Assembly (NCBI GenBank): GCA_049509515.1
Contig: JBEKZV010000010.1
Span: forward strand, 47,632 to 111,631
Origin: JBEKCP01 sp049509515
GTDB lineage: Bacteria; Planctomycetota; Planctomycetia; Pirellulales; Thermoguttaceae
Reading direction: 5' to 3'
Length of the DNA stretch: 64,000 bases
Shown here: one piece after another, positions 16,655 to 25,321 of the stretch
Position numbering within the stretch: the stretch's first letter is position 1
Layout: every line of letters starts with the position of its first letter
The notes under the pieces: generated by a model
Told to the model about the DNA's origin: nothing
Databases searched by the model: none
Seen by the model: the letters and a program-made list of their open reading frames with translations, nothing else
Translations under genes and position numbers: made by a program

Positions 16655-18598
16655 TCACCCATCCGTGGGCGCGGAAATACCCTGCCGGCTTCGCTCCTGC
16701 TCGATGATGTCCTTGAGCAGGTCCATCTCCTGACTCGGATCGAGTTGTCGTTGGCGGAGCGCCACGTTGTGCACGGGGCGCCGCTCTGCCACCTCCTTTC
16801 CCAGAAAGCCGGCCAGCAGCTTGGCCCATTCCTTCTCCGCGTCGGCCCAGCGACTGACCTTGGCTCGACCGTGTTCGTCGAGGCGGACCAACAGGCTCTT
16901 CGCGTCCGCATCGTCCAGTTCGAGCAGCAACCGCTCGAAGGTCGGCGCCACGCCCCGATCCAACAAGCGGCAACTGCTGTCGAAAATCAACCGGCATGAA
17001 CCGCCGGCGGCCCGCTCCCCGAGCCGCTCCCTGGCGGCCGGCCACCGCTCGGGAATCGCCAGGAGGACCGCCAGCAGCTCTTCCTCCCAGGAGGGAAGCC
17101 ACTCGGCGGGCGGAGCGGCCGGTCGCCCCGCGAGTCTCCCGGCCGCGGAGTCGGACGCGGACTTGCCCGCGACCTTGCGCCGCAGCGCGGTGAGCCGATT
17201 TCGGATCTCCACCTGGTCCACGCGGAACATCGTGGCCAGCCGCTCGAGGAACTTCGCCTCCCGCAGGCGGTCCTCGTGGGTCGTGTCGGGCCGCAACCGC
17301 GGGGCCTTGGCCACCACGGCCACCAGCCGCTCCAGGGCCTGCGTGGCAGCATGCACGTCGTGATCCAGGTCCACCCCCCGCGTGGCCGCCTGAAAGGCGT
17401 GCTCCAGGGCATCCACCGCCCGCTGGGCCAGCAACTCGGCCAGGGCCTCCGCACCCCGCTGGCGGAGGAGATCGCAGGGGTCCAGCCCGTCGGGCAGGGT
17501 CAGCACGTCCAGGTCGACCTGCTGGGCGATGAACAGTTCGAGCACTTCGTTGGCCCGCTTCTGCCCCGCCTCGTCGCCGTCCAACACCAGCACGATCTGC
17601 TCGGCAAACCGCTTCAGGATGCGGACGTGGCTTTCCCCCAACGCGGTGCCCAGCACCGCAACGGCATGGTCGAAACCGTATTGATGGGCCACGATAACGT
17701 CGGTGTAGCCCTCCATCACCAGGGCCACGCGGCCCTTGCGGACGGCCTCGCGGCCCACGTCCAGGCCGTACAGCAAGCGGCTCTTGGTGAACAGGGGCGT
17801 TTCCGGGGAGTTGACGTACTTGGCCGGTACGGTGGCGGAGGCCAACCCCGGCAGGATGCGGCCCCCCAGGCCGACCGGCCGGCCCTGCACGTCGCGGATC
17901 GAGAACAACAGCCGCCCCCGGAAGCGGTCATAGAGTCCGCCGCCGCCGGACGGCCGGGCGAGCACTCCGATGGCCTCGAGGATCCTTGCCCGCCCCGCGT
18001 CCCGGTGGGCCTGCTGCAGGATCCAGTCGCGGACGGGCGGCGAGAAGCCCAGGTGGAACCGCTCGATGCTCTCCGGCGTGATGCCCCGCTCTTGGAGATA
18101 CCGCCGGGCGGGCTCGGCCTCGGGCGACTCCAATAGGCATTGGTGGTACTGCTGCTCGACCCAGGCGGCCGCTTTGTAAAGGGTCCGCTTGTCGAATGCG
18201 CCGCCGGCGCGCCCGGAGGCGTCTGCGGCGGGCTGGGCGCCAGAGGGCGCCTGTTCGGGCCGCCCCTTCCCCAGCGGCACCCCCACCCGGTCCGCCAGCA
18301 TCTCCAAGGCCTCCCGGAACTCCACCCCCTCCATCTTCATCAGGAAGCTGAACACGTCGCCGCCGATGTCGCAAACCCAACACTTGAACGACTGCCGCTC
18401 CGGGTTGACTTGCAGGCTCGGACGCGTGTCGTCATGCCAGGGACATAGCGCCACGTATCCCCGACCCTGGCGGCGAAGCTGCACGTAGTTGCCCACCAGG
18501 TCGACGATGTCGATCGCCTGCCTGACCTGCTCCTTGACGTCCGCGGACGATCCGAAGGACACCGTCAACGTCTCCGTGCGTGAGGGGGCGAAATCCAT
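16655..18598 (-). CDS. dnaG: DNA primase DnaG
   Basis: A 647-residue primase that makes RNA primers at the replication fork. The N-terminal CHC2 zinc finger is CPWHDDTRPSLQV with FKCWVCDIGGD. The catalytic core with TOPRIM follows (LVMEGYTDVIVAHQYGFDHA, LVLDGDEAGQKRA). The C-terminal helicase-interaction region is less conserved. I use ATG 18598 (MDFAPSR); the open frame extends 40 codons further but that part is not primase-like. It is transcribed together with rpoD. Confidence 0.94.
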   Translation of the reverse strand: MDFAPSRTETLTVSFGSSADVKEQVRQAIDIVDLVGNYVQLRRQGRGYVALCPWHDDTRPSLQVNPERQSFKCWVCDIGGDVFSFLMKMEGVEFREALEMLADRVGVPLGKGRPEQAPSGAQPAADASGRAGGAFDKRTLYKAAAWVEQQYHQCLLESPEAEPARRYLQERGITPESIERFHLGFSPPVRDWILQQAHRDAGRARILEAIGVLARPSGGGGLYDRFRGRLLFSIRDVQGRPVGLGGRILPGLASATVPAKYVNSPETPLFTKSRLLYGLDVGREAVRKGRVALVMEGYTDVIVAHQYGFDHAVAVLGTALGESHVRILKRFAEQIVLVLDGDEAGQKRANEVLELFIAQQVDLDVLTLPDGLDPCDLLRQRGAEALAELLAQRAVDALEHAFQAATRGVDLDHDVHAATQALERLVAVVAKAPRLRPDTTHEDRLREAKFLERLATMFRVDQVEIRNRLTALRRKVAGKSASDSAAGRLAGRPAAPPAEWLPSWEEELLAVLLAIPERWPAARERLGERAAGGSCRLIFDSSCRLLDRGVAPTFERLLLELDDADAKSLLVRLDEHGRAKVSRWADAEKEWAKLLAGFLGKEVAERRPVHNVALRQRQLDPSQEMDLLKDIIEQERSRQGISAPTDG

Positions 18599-18743
18599 TT
18601 CGCGTTTGCGGGATGGGGATTCCCGGGACCGACGAGCGAGATCGACAACTCCCTTTGCCGCGCCGTGCTCCACTCGGGGGCGATTCTCCACGGCACGCTG
18701 ATTATAGCCCAACCGCAAAAACGGGTCAACGGCGTCGCAAAGC

Positions 18744-18778
18744 GAGTGACGAGTGGCGAGTGACGAGTGACGAGTGGG
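18744..18778. repeat. Heptanucleotide tandem repeat (GAGTGAC)
   Basis: Five exact-period 7-bp units: GAGTGAC, GAGTGGC, GAGTGAC, GAGTGAC, GAGTGGG. Confidence 0.85.
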
Positions 18779-18868
18779 CGGTCGGCGGCAGGGAAAGCCT
18801 CCGGACTGTGTCCGGGGGTCCGGGGTTCGGTGGGCAGCGGGCGGGCTGGGGAGGGTGTGGGCAGTGGG

Positions 18869-18962
18869 CAGTTTAGCGGGCGACCATGCTACGCACGGTG
18901 CCCTGCCCGCCGTTACCCGTCCGCAACCAATGGGAAACGGCGGGCAAGCCCGCCCGCTAAAC
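18869..18962. repeat. Dispersed element with AGTTTAGCGGGC inverted ends
   Basis: AGTTTAGCGGGC (18869-18880) and its complement GCCCGCTAAACT (18951-18962) bound a 94-bp segment. Related pieces occur at 14627, 23160 and 63886. Confidence 0.7.
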
Positions 18963-18982
18963 TAATCCCCAATCCCCGCCCC

Positions 18983-20002
18983 CTACTCCCCAACCTCCTT
19001 CCCCTCTTCTGCCTCCGCTTCCTGGATTACCTCGGTGACCTCGCGGCGGCCGGCCAGATAGTAGCCTAACCCGATGGGGGTAATCAGCATCGTTACCAGC
19101 CGGTACGCCACCGCCACGACGAACGCTTCTTGTCCCCGGCCAACCCACGCCTGAATGAGAAACACGAATACGATCTCGAAGGGCCCCGCCGGAAGGGGGA
19201 TTGTGCTGACAATCCCGCTGACCGGATAGACCGCCAGGAAAACCGCGAACGGCACGTCGAAATTCAGTCCCCGGGCCACCATCCAGATCGATGCGGCAAA
19301 CAGCAGTTGCAGGACGACGCTGATGACCGAGCTCCACATCAACACCGGGGCGTTGCGGCGATACATCCGCATGGCCTCGACCAGCCGCCCGATCGTCGGC
19401 CCGATCCGCCGCACCCGCCCCAGCGCCGCGAGCCACCGGCTTTCCAGCACGCCGGGCAGCAGGACGAAGACGATGCCCAGCGTGCTCACGGCCGTGAGTC
19501 CCAGCACCCCGACGCAGAATGCGTGAACTTTGGGATTCTCCAGGTTTTCCCCCCAGAATCCCGTGGGGAAGATGCAGACCGCGCCCAGGATGAACAGCAG
19601 GTAGAGCCCCACGATGCGATCGACGACCACCGAGGCCGCGGCCTCGGTGCGGTGGCCGGGGCGCTCGTGGGCCAGCATCACCGCCTTGAGCACGTCGCCG
19701 CCGAGAATCCCCGTGGGGGCGAAGTTGAACACGTAGCTGATCCAGCCGATCCGCATCGCGTCGCGCATCGTCAGCGCGATCCCCAACGCCCGGACCAGGT
19801 AACACCACCGCACGAGCGTCAGTGCCACGCCGGCTGCGCACAACGCCACCGACCCCGCCAAGAGGTCCCAGCGTTTGGGCTGCCTGAGCAACTCGACCAT
19901 GGCCTCCTGGCTGTGCTTGTCCCGAGTGGACCACCAAAAGAGGCAGCCCAGGATGGCCAGCGAAACCCCGATTTTGACCGTGGTGATGAGATACTTCTTC
20001 AC
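18983..20002 (-). CDS. UPF0104 / lysylphosphatidylglycerol-synthase-type membrane protein
   Basis: A polytopic membrane protein of 339 residues if started at GTG 20002, which has GGGAG eight bases upstream; ATG 20032 is an alternative. Eight or so TM segments are visible. The family signature is near FNFAPTGILGGDVLKAVMLAHE and ASVVVDRIVGLYLLF, with SGIVSTIPLPAGPFEIVFVF later. The family (YbhN/AglD-like, COG0392) includes lipid flippases of polysaccharide and lipid pathways; the substrate here is unknown. Confidence 0.88.
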   Translation of the reverse strand: MKKYLITTVKIGVSLAILGCLFWWSTRDKHSQEAMVELLRQPKRWDLLAGSVALCAAGVALTLVRWCYLVRALGIALTMRDAMRIGWISYVFNFAPTGILGGDVLKAVMLAHERPGHRTEAAASVVVDRIVGLYLLFILGAVCIFPTGFWGENLENPKVHAFCVGVLGLTAVSTLGIVFVLLPGVLESRWLAALGRVRRIGPTIGRLVEAMRMYRRNAPVLMWSSVISVVLQLLFAASIWMVARGLNFDVPFAVFLAVYPVSGIVSTIPLPAGPFEIVFVFLIQAWVGRGQEAFVVAVAYRLVTMLITPIGLGYYLAGRREVTEVIQEAEAEEGKEVGE

Positions 20003-20112
20003 CCGCCGAACTCCCAGGAGACTCCGTAACATAGCACAAATCCCCCCGCCGGGCGACCCCAAGCCAAGACGGCTCAATTTGCGCATCCGGAATAACCGAT
20101 CCTAAACCTAAG

Positions 20113-20214
20113 ATGACCCACGGGCGGGAAAAAGGGGACAGTCCCCATTTGCCGGAACGGCCCGGAGGGTGCTTCGCACAAATGGGGACTGTCCCCTTTT
20201 TCCTCCATGACCCA
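20113..20214. repeat. REP-like palindromic element (copy 2) flanked by an 8-bp direct repeat
   Basis: ATGACCCA occurs at 20113-20120 and at 20207-20214, on either side of the palindrome core 20129-20201, whose last 72 bp equal 4241-4312. The second ATGACCCA is the start of the kinase gene. The insertion therefore appears to have duplicated the start codon and left the gene with new upstream DNA. Confidence 0.8.
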
Positions 20215-21127
20215 GACCGAGCGACGAGTCCGGAGCGGTGGCGGCGTTGTCCGCGGCGCGATCGGCGGCGGAAGACTGCCGCGGAGCGTGGGGCAATGGG
20301 AGCTGGTGGCCCTGGCGGCCGAGGGGAGTTGGGCCCAGGTCTACCGGGCCCGGCCCGCCGGCACTGTGTGCGACGGCCCGGCCGCCCATGCCGTCAAGCT
20401 TCTGCGGCCCGAGCGGCAAGGGGACCCCGCGGCGCGGGCCCTACTGGCTCGCGAGGCCCTCGTGGGCCGGAGCGTATCACACCCGCACCTGGTGGCCATT
20501 CTCGAGGCGCAACTCGGCCAGGCCCCGCCGCTCTTGGTGATGCCGTGGTTGGCGGGGATGACGCTGGAGGCCCGCCTGGCGACCGGCTGGTTGCCCGACC
20601 TGCCCGAGGCCCTCGGCATCGCCCGGCAGGCCGCCGAGGCCCTGGGGGCCCTTGACAGCACCGGCTGGACCCACGGCGACGTGAAGCCGAGCAACCTGTT
20701 CGTCTCGCCCGAAGGCCATGTGACCCTTTTGGACCTCGGTTTCGCCCGCCGCCGCGGCGAAGACGCCCGGCAAGCCGGCCGCTGCCTGATGGGCACGCCC
20801 TACTACCTGGCGCCCGAATGCTTCTCGGACGCCTCGGTGCCCGACGTCCGCAGCGATCTGTACAGTCTCGGCGCCGTGCTGTACCAGTTGCTCGCCTGCC
20901 GGCTGCCATTTGAAGAGGAGGATTTGGGCCGGCTGGCGATCCAGCACAAACAGCAGGCCCCGTTGAACCTCCGCCGGCTCGCCCCGCTGGTGCCCTTCGA
21001 GGTCGCCCGAGTGGTCCATGAGATGCTGGCCAAGGAGCCCCTGCGGCGTCCGCAGACGGCCGGCGAGTTGGTCCGCCGACTGGTGGCGCTGGAGATCGCC
21101 ACGTTCGCCGAGCGGGCCGTGGCCTGA
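20207..21127 (+). CDS. Small Hanks-type serine/threonine protein kinase
   Basis: A 306-residue soluble kinase with no TM segment or sensor domain. Kinase motifs in order: a degenerate glycine loop AAEGSWAQVYRA, the lysine motif HAVKLLRPE, the catalytic loop HGDVKPSNLF (HGD replaces HRD), the metal motif LLDLGFA (DLG), and YLAPE. No ribosome-binding site precedes ATG 20207, because the inserted element abuts the start codon. It would phosphorylate Ser/Thr of unknown targets. It may be expressed differently from its ancestor. Confidence 0.9.
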   Translation: MTQTERRVRSGGGVVRGAIGGGRLPRSVGQWELVALAAEGSWAQVYRARPAGTVCDGPAAHAVKLLRPERQGDPAARALLAREALVGRSVSHPHLVAILEAQLGQAPPLLVMPWLAGMTLEARLATGWLPDLPEALGIARQAAEALGALDSTGWTHGDVKPSNLFVSPEGHVTLLDLGFARRRGEDARQAGRCLMGTPYYLAPECFSDASVPDVRSDLYSLGAVLYQLLACRLPFEEEDLGRLAIQHKQQAPLNLRRLAPLVPFEVARVVHEMLAKEPLRRPQTAGELVRRLVALEIATFAERAVA

Positions 21128-21136
21128 CGGCCGCTG

Positions 21137-21607
21137 CTACTCCCGCGTCTGCGTGGACAGGTATACCGGCAATCCCATCTGCTGGACCTGGTCGAGCTGC
21201 TCCTCCAGCCAATCGACGTGCTCGTCTTCGTCCACGAGGATGTGATCCAGCAGTTCCTTCGTGGCCCCGTCGCCCACCTCGGCGGCCAGCCGGATCGCCT
21301 CGTTGTAGGAGCGGACGGCCGCCAGCTCCGCGTCCAGGTCGTTCTGGAGCTGCTTGGGGACGTCCGCGCCGATGCGGATGGGGTTCAGCTCGCTGACGGT
21401 CGGGGCGCCCTCGAGGAACACGATGCGTCCGATGAGCCGCTCGGCGTGTTTCATCTCCTGGACTGCCCGCTTCTCGACCGTCTTGTGCAGCCGCTGGTAT
21501 CCCCAGTTGTCGCACATCTCGGAATGCACCATGTACTGGTTGATTCCGCTCAGTTCTTCGCGCAACAGGTCGTTGAGTTTCTTGAGGAGCTGCGGGTTGC
21601 CTTTCAT
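21137..21607 (-). CDS. bfr: Bacterioferritin
   Basis: A 156-residue ferritin-like protein for iron storage and detoxification. ATG 21607 has AAAGGAGG five bases upstream. Ferroxidase residues Glu18, Glu51 and His54 and the haem ligand Met52 are at canonical positions (REELSGINQY, QEMKHAERLIGR). Length is normal. It converges on the kinase gene with 9 bases between stops. Its upstream region runs into a 56-bp tandem array. Confidence 0.95.
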   Translation of the reverse strand: MKGNPQLLKKLNDLLREELSGINQYMVHSEMCDNWGYQRLHKTVEKRAVQEMKHAERLIGRIVFLEGAPTVSELNPIRIGADVPKQLQNDLDAELAAVRSYNEAIRLAAEVGDGATKELLDHILVDEDEHVDWLEEQLDQVQQMGLPVYLSTQTRE

Positions 21608-21658
21608 GGACGCCTCCTTTTTCGCTAGGGTTGGTTGACGGGTTTCGCTCGCACCTAT

Positions 21659-21882
21659 GTATCCGGCACACTCCGTGTGCCGCCCGGGTACCCGCTTGCG
21701 GGTGACGGCACACGGAGTGTGCCGGATACATTGTGCCGCCCGGGTACCCGCTTGCGGGTGGCGGCACACGGAGTGTGCCGGATACATTGTGCCGCCCGGG
21801 TACCCGCTTGCGGGTGGCGGCACACGGAATGTGCCGGATACATTGTGCCGCCTCTCAACGGCACACGGAGTGTGCCGGATAC
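21659..21882. repeat. 56-bp tandem array built from GGCACACGGAGTGTGCCGGATAC palindromes
   Basis: Units of 56 bp (for example 21730-21785 and 21786-21841) repeat with one or two changes, flanked by partial units. Each contains the palindromes CACACGGAGTGTG and GGGTACCC. A related copy is at 44758-44836. The stop codon of the downstream UroD-like gene is inside the array. Units abut with no spacers, so this is not a CRISPR array. Confidence 0.9.
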
Positions 21883-23114
21883 ATTGCGCCGAATTCGTAG
21901 GCCGCGTCGAACATGGCCAGGATGTTCTCCGGCGGCACGTTGCCTTGGATGTTGTGGATCTGCGTGAACACGTAGCCGCCGCCGGGGCCGAACGTCGCGA
22001 TCCGCTCGCGGACGTGCTGGCGGACGGCCTCGGGCGTGGCGCGGCCCAGCACCTGCTGGGTATCGCAGCCGCCGCCCCAGAAGACCAGGCGCCGCCCGAA
22101 CTCCTGCTTGAGCCGCAGCGGGTCCATGTTGGCGGCCGAGGTCTGCACCGGATTGAGGATGTCGATCCCCGCCTCGATGAAATGCGGTATCAAGTGGTAC
22201 ACCGACCCGCAACTGTGCAGGAAGGTCTTCCAGCGCGTGTGGGCGTGGACCCAGTCGCAGAGCTTCTTGTAGTGCGGCTTGAGCATTTCGGCCCACAACT
22301 CCGGGCGGATGAACTCGCCGCGCTGCGTGCCGGCGTCGTCGGAGGCGATGCCCCAGGCAAAACAGCGATCGCCCACCGCCTCGTGTACCAGGGCCAGGCA
22401 GCGGATCGTGGCCTCGATCGAGCGGGCCATCATCTCGTGGCACGTCTCTTTCTCGGTCATGAGCATCATCATCCACTGGTTCGGCAGGGCCTGCGTCACG
22501 TTGTTCGCCGGGTCGGTAATCACGGTCAGCCCCAGGAAGCACACGCCGAATCCCCAGCCGAGGATCGCCAGGTCGGTATTCTCGTAGAGCGCGCGGCTCG
22601 ACCGCCGCAGGATCTCCAGGTGCTCGTCGGCGATGTCGTCGATGGGCCGGAACTTGGCCGGCTCGATCTCGCCGGCCCGATTGAACGACATATTGTCGAA
22701 GTAGTAGCCCCCCTTGGGCATGCGGAAGGGCGAGGGCAGCCCGTCGTCGCCCAGCAGGATCCAGTTGCCCTGCGGGTCCTCGGCGATTTGCGTGCCCGGC
22801 GGAAAGAGCGCCCGCGTGCCGTCGAACAGCCGCCGCGGGATCCATTCCTCGTCCGGGCGCACCGTCCCCCGCAGAATCGACAGGTCCAGCGGCACTACGT
22901 CCCCGTGCAGCCGCCGCAGGACTTCGTCTTCCACCACGGCGATCATCGCGGGAGTATCGAGCACTTTCGTGGGGGTCGCCAGGCCCAGCCTGCGTTTCAG
23001 CTTGTCGTAGGCCGTCACGGCGATGCCCGTGGCCTTCGAGCTGCCCAGGTCGATCGGCACCCGGTCGGGGACTTCGTGGTTTACGGTACGCAGAACCCTG
23101 TCGCGCGGCGTCAT
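21855..23114 (-). CDS. Uroporphyrinogen decarboxylase-like protein (methyltransferase-type TIM barrel)
   Basis: About 419 residues, started at ATG 23114 with AAGG eight bases upstream. The UroD/MtaA-like fold is suggested by TPRDRVLRTVNHEVPDRVPI at the start, then HSCGSVYHLIPHFIEAGIDI, NPVQTSAANMDP and FWGGGCDTQQVL. The HSCG and cysteine-bearing GGGCD motifs recall corrinoid methyltransferases that bind zinc, rather than haem-pathway HemE. The last 10 or so residues (MYPAHSVCR) are encoded by the tandem array and are not part of the fold. Confidence 0.85.
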   Translation of the reverse strand: MTPRDRVLRTVNHEVPDRVPIDLGSSKATGIAVTAYDKLKRRLGLATPTKVLDTPAMIAVVEDEVLRRLHGDVVPLDLSILRGTVRPDEEWIPRRLFDGTRALFPPGTQIAEDPQGNWILLGDDGLPSPFRMPKGGYYFDNMSFNRAGEIEPAKFRPIDDIADEHLEILRRSSRALYENTDLAILGWGFGVCFLGLTVITDPANNVTQALPNQWMMMLMTEKETCHEMMARSIEATIRCLALVHEAVGDRCFAWGIASDDAGTQRGEFIRPELWAEMLKPHYKKLCDWVHAHTRWKTFLHSCGSVYHLIPHFIEAGIDILNPVQTSAANMDPLRLKQEFGRRLVFWGGGCDTQQVLGRATPEAVRQHVRERIATFGPGGGYVFTQIHNIQGNVPPENILAMFDAAYEFGAMYPAHSVCR

Positions 23115-23156
23115 GGTTGTCACCTTGCGTTTGGGATGGCGGGCCGGGGCGCGGCA

Positions 23157-23203
23157 AGTTTAGCGGGCGACCACGCTTCGCGCGGTGCCCTGCCCGCCGT
23201 GTT
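23157..23203. repeat. Dispersed GTTTAGCGGGCGACCACGCTTCG-type element
   Basis: It matches the left part of the element at 18869-18962 closely. It lies between the divergent UroD-like and SIS genes. Confidence 0.65.
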
Positions 23204-23406
23204 GCGGCTCGCAATGGTCCAGGCGGCGAGCTTGAGCCGTGCAGGCCCGAATCGCCACCCCGCGACGCGCCATCCCAGGGGCCATTGTACCCGGGGGCGT
23301 AAGGCGGCGAGAAGGGGGGCTGCGCACCCCATTGTACCGCCGCACGTTTCCGGCATAATGGGTTCTTGTTGCGCAAACAACCGTACCATCGGAGCGGAGC
23401 AACAGG

Positions 23407-24444
23407 GTGAATTTGAAGGACCCCAAGTACAACGGCTTTGCCCTGGTCCGGGAGATGCTCGAAACGCCCAGCATTGTGGGCGGTTTCGACTTTCAGGCCG
23501 CGGCGGAGGCCGGCGAGGCGGTCCGCCGGACCGGCAAGTTGTTCCTGACGGGCGAGGGTTCCAGCCGCATCTTCCCGGCCAAGAATCTCATCGCCCAGGT
23601 CCTCGAGTTGGGGCTGCCCCTGGCGGTGGCCACCGACGGCGCGCGGCAGGCCCACGAATACGACCTGAGCCGTTTCGCCGTCTTCGGGGCCAGCAACAGC
23701 GGCAAGACCAAGGAGGTAATCTCGCTGTTCACGAAGCTCGGCGAAGAAGGCCATCCGCAGCGGTTCGCCTTGACGGCCCATCGGCCCTGCCCGCTGGAGA
23801 GCGTCGCTTCGCGGTGCTATACGCTCGGCTGCGGACCGGAGCAAGCCGTGGCCGCGACCAAGAGCGTGGTCGAGCAGGCATTGTTCTACTGCTCCCTGCT
23901 GGGGGCGTGGGGCGTGACGCACGGTCTGGCGGCCGCCCGGCAGCAGGCCGGCCAGAAGGCCCGGGAGGTCTTGGAGACGGAGTTGGACCGGGCGATCGTC
24001 GAGAAGGTGGCCGCGGCCCCGGTGATTTATTTCGCCGGCCGCAACAACGGCGTGGCGGAGGAATTGACCCTCAAGACCAACGAGATCACCCATAAGAAAA
24101 GCGATTACCTGGAAGGGACCTACGCGGTCCACGGCATCGAGGAGATCATGCACCCCCGGGAAGTCGTGCTGGTGGTCGATCCCTTCCCTGCCGAGATCGA
24201 GAAGTTCCGCACCACGCTGGTTGCCGGGGTCGGGATGACCGTGATCGCCCTGGCGGAGCAGGAGACCGCGCTGCCGACCATTCGCATTCCGCGCGTCGAC
24301 GGCTATCGCACGGTGTTGCAGCTTCTGGCGGGCTGGAACCTCCTGGTACACGTCGGCATCGCCTTGGGGATCGACCTGGACAAGGCCGAGCGGGCCCGCA
24401 AGATCGGCAACGAGTTCTCTGCCGCCCAGGGTCAGGGAGGATAG
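23407..24444 (+). CDS. SIS-domain sugar-phosphate isomerase-like protein
   Basis: A 345-residue protein. GTG 23407 has GGAG seven bases upstream. Two SIS folds are visible: LFLTGEGSSRIFPAKNL, VFGASNSGKTKEVI and CGPEQAVAATKSVVEQ in the first half, and VIYFAGRNNGVAEELTLKTNE with YLEGTYAVHGIEEIMH in the second. This layout matches the isomerase half of GlmS and AgaS-type proteins. No glutaminase domain is attached. The next gene follows by 2 bases, so they are translationally coupled. Substrate unknown. Confidence 0.88.
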   Translation: MNLKDPKYNGFALVREMLETPSIVGGFDFQAAAEAGEAVRRTGKLFLTGEGSSRIFPAKNLIAQVLELGLPLAVATDGARQAHEYDLSRFAVFGASNSGKTKEVISLFTKLGEEGHPQRFALTAHRPCPLESVASRCYTLGCGPEQAVAATKSVVEQALFYCSLLGAWGVTHGLAAARQQAGQKAREVLETELDRAIVEKVAAAPVIYFAGRNNGVAEELTLKTNEITHKKSDYLEGTYAVHGIEEIMHPREVVLVVDPFPAEIEKFRTTLVAGVGMTVIALAEQETALPTIRIPRVDGYRTVLQLLAGWNLLVHVGIALGIDLDKAERARKIGNEFSAAQGQGG

Positions 24445-24446
24445 CT

Positions 24447-25193
24447 TTGTCGAAGATCTGTTACCTGGGGGACGGTCGCCTGAGCGGTGCGGCCGGCTAC
24501 TTGGCCGCGGTCATGCAGCATCATGGGCTGCCGCTGGACCACGTGCCCAGCGACGAGCCGCCGCCGGCCACGTTCGGCCGGCGACAGTATGCCTTGTACG
24601 TGGTCAGCGACTATCCGGCCGCCCGGTTCGGCGCGGCGGCCATGGCCCACGTCGCCGGCCGCGTCGCGCGAGGCGCCGGACTGCTTATGCTGGGCGGCTG
24701 GGAGAGCTACTTCGGCCGGTCGGGGGAGTACCACCAGTCGCCGCTTGCGGAGGTCCTGCCCGTTGTCATGCAGACGGCCGACGACCGTTGCAACTACGCC
24801 CAGCCGTGCCTGATCCGCCAGGTCGCCGAGCATCCGATCCTCAAGGGGCTGCCCTGGGATGCGCCGCCGGGGATCGGCGGCCGAAATCTCGTGGGCCCCA
24901 AGCCGGATGCCCGGACGCTGCTCACCTCCGTGCCATTCGTTGTCCGTCGGACAAAGAGGGGGTGGCAGTTCTTTCACGACGAGGAGTCGCCGCTGTTGGT
25001 GGTCGGGCGGCACGGCCGCGGCCGGACCGCCGCCCTGGCCACCGACGTCGCGCCCCACTGGGTCGGTGGGCTGGTGGATTGGGGCGACCGGCGGGTGGCG
25101 CAAAACGTGGCCGGCGAGCTGTTCGAAGTGGGCAATTGGTACGCCCGCTTCTTCCACAACCTCCTGGCCTGGACCGGGCGGCTGCGACCGTAG
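24447..25193 (+). CDS. Class I glutamine-amidotransferase-like domain protein
   Basis: 248 residues from TTG 24447, with GGAGG six bases upstream inside the end of the previous gene. The fold pattern YALYVVSDYPAARFG, GGWESYFGRSGEYH, HPILKGLPWDAPP and VGRHGRGRTAALATDVAPH resembles the ThuA / DUF1355 GATase-like superfamily. A catalytic Cys at the nucleophile elbow is not evident (GLLMLGGWESY). It is probably a non-enzymatic or variant member. Its TAG stop lies in a dispersed GTAGGGTGGGTCG repeat. Confidence 0.75.
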   Translation: MSKICYLGDGRLSGAAGYLAAVMQHHGLPLDHVPSDEPPPATFGRRQYALYVVSDYPAARFGAAAMAHVAGRVARGAGLLMLGGWESYFGRSGEYHQSPLAEVLPVVMQTADDRCNYAQPCLIRQVAEHPILKGLPWDAPPGIGGRNLVGPKPDARTLLTSVPFVVRRTKRGWQFFHDEESPLLVVGRHGRGRTAALATDVAPHWVGGLVDWGDRRVAQNVAGELFEVGNWYARFFHNLLAWTGRLRP

Positions 25194-25285
25194 GGTGGGT
25201 CGAGCAAACCGAAGGCCCGGTGGGGCTTCGGTCGCGGCCGAGCGGTTTGCGAGCCCCACCAGAAGCGCGCGACCTCGACCCACCC
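25191..25285. repeat. GTAGGGTGGGTCGAG-family element
   Basis: It starts GTAGGGTGGGTCGAG and ends CTCGACCCACCCCAC as inverted ends, with GAGCCCCACC inside. It supplies the stop codon of the preceding gene. Other members are at 37413, 40063, 47020 and 61026. Confidence 0.75.
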
Positions 25286-25321
25286 CACATCCTTGCGTCC
25301 AGCGAAAAAGGAGACCCCCTC

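Larger units (their letters stand above)
18599..18982. other. Repeat-filled intergenic region upstream of dnaG
   Basis: It holds heptanucleotide repeats at 18744-18778 and an element of about 94 bp at 18869-18962. No gene was seen. Any dnaG promoter should lie in 18600-18740 on the minus strand, but none was convincing. Confidence 0.6.

Noticed and set aside
21659..21882. CRISPR array
   Set aside because: The units are contiguous 56-bp repeats without unique spacers, and there are no cas genes.
21655..24351. Very long minus-strand open frame (898 codons) over the UroD-like and SIS genes
   Set aside because: It is antisense or out of frame to two well-supported genes, has an Arg/Gly/Pro-rich composition typical of GC-rich shadow frames, and includes the tandem array.
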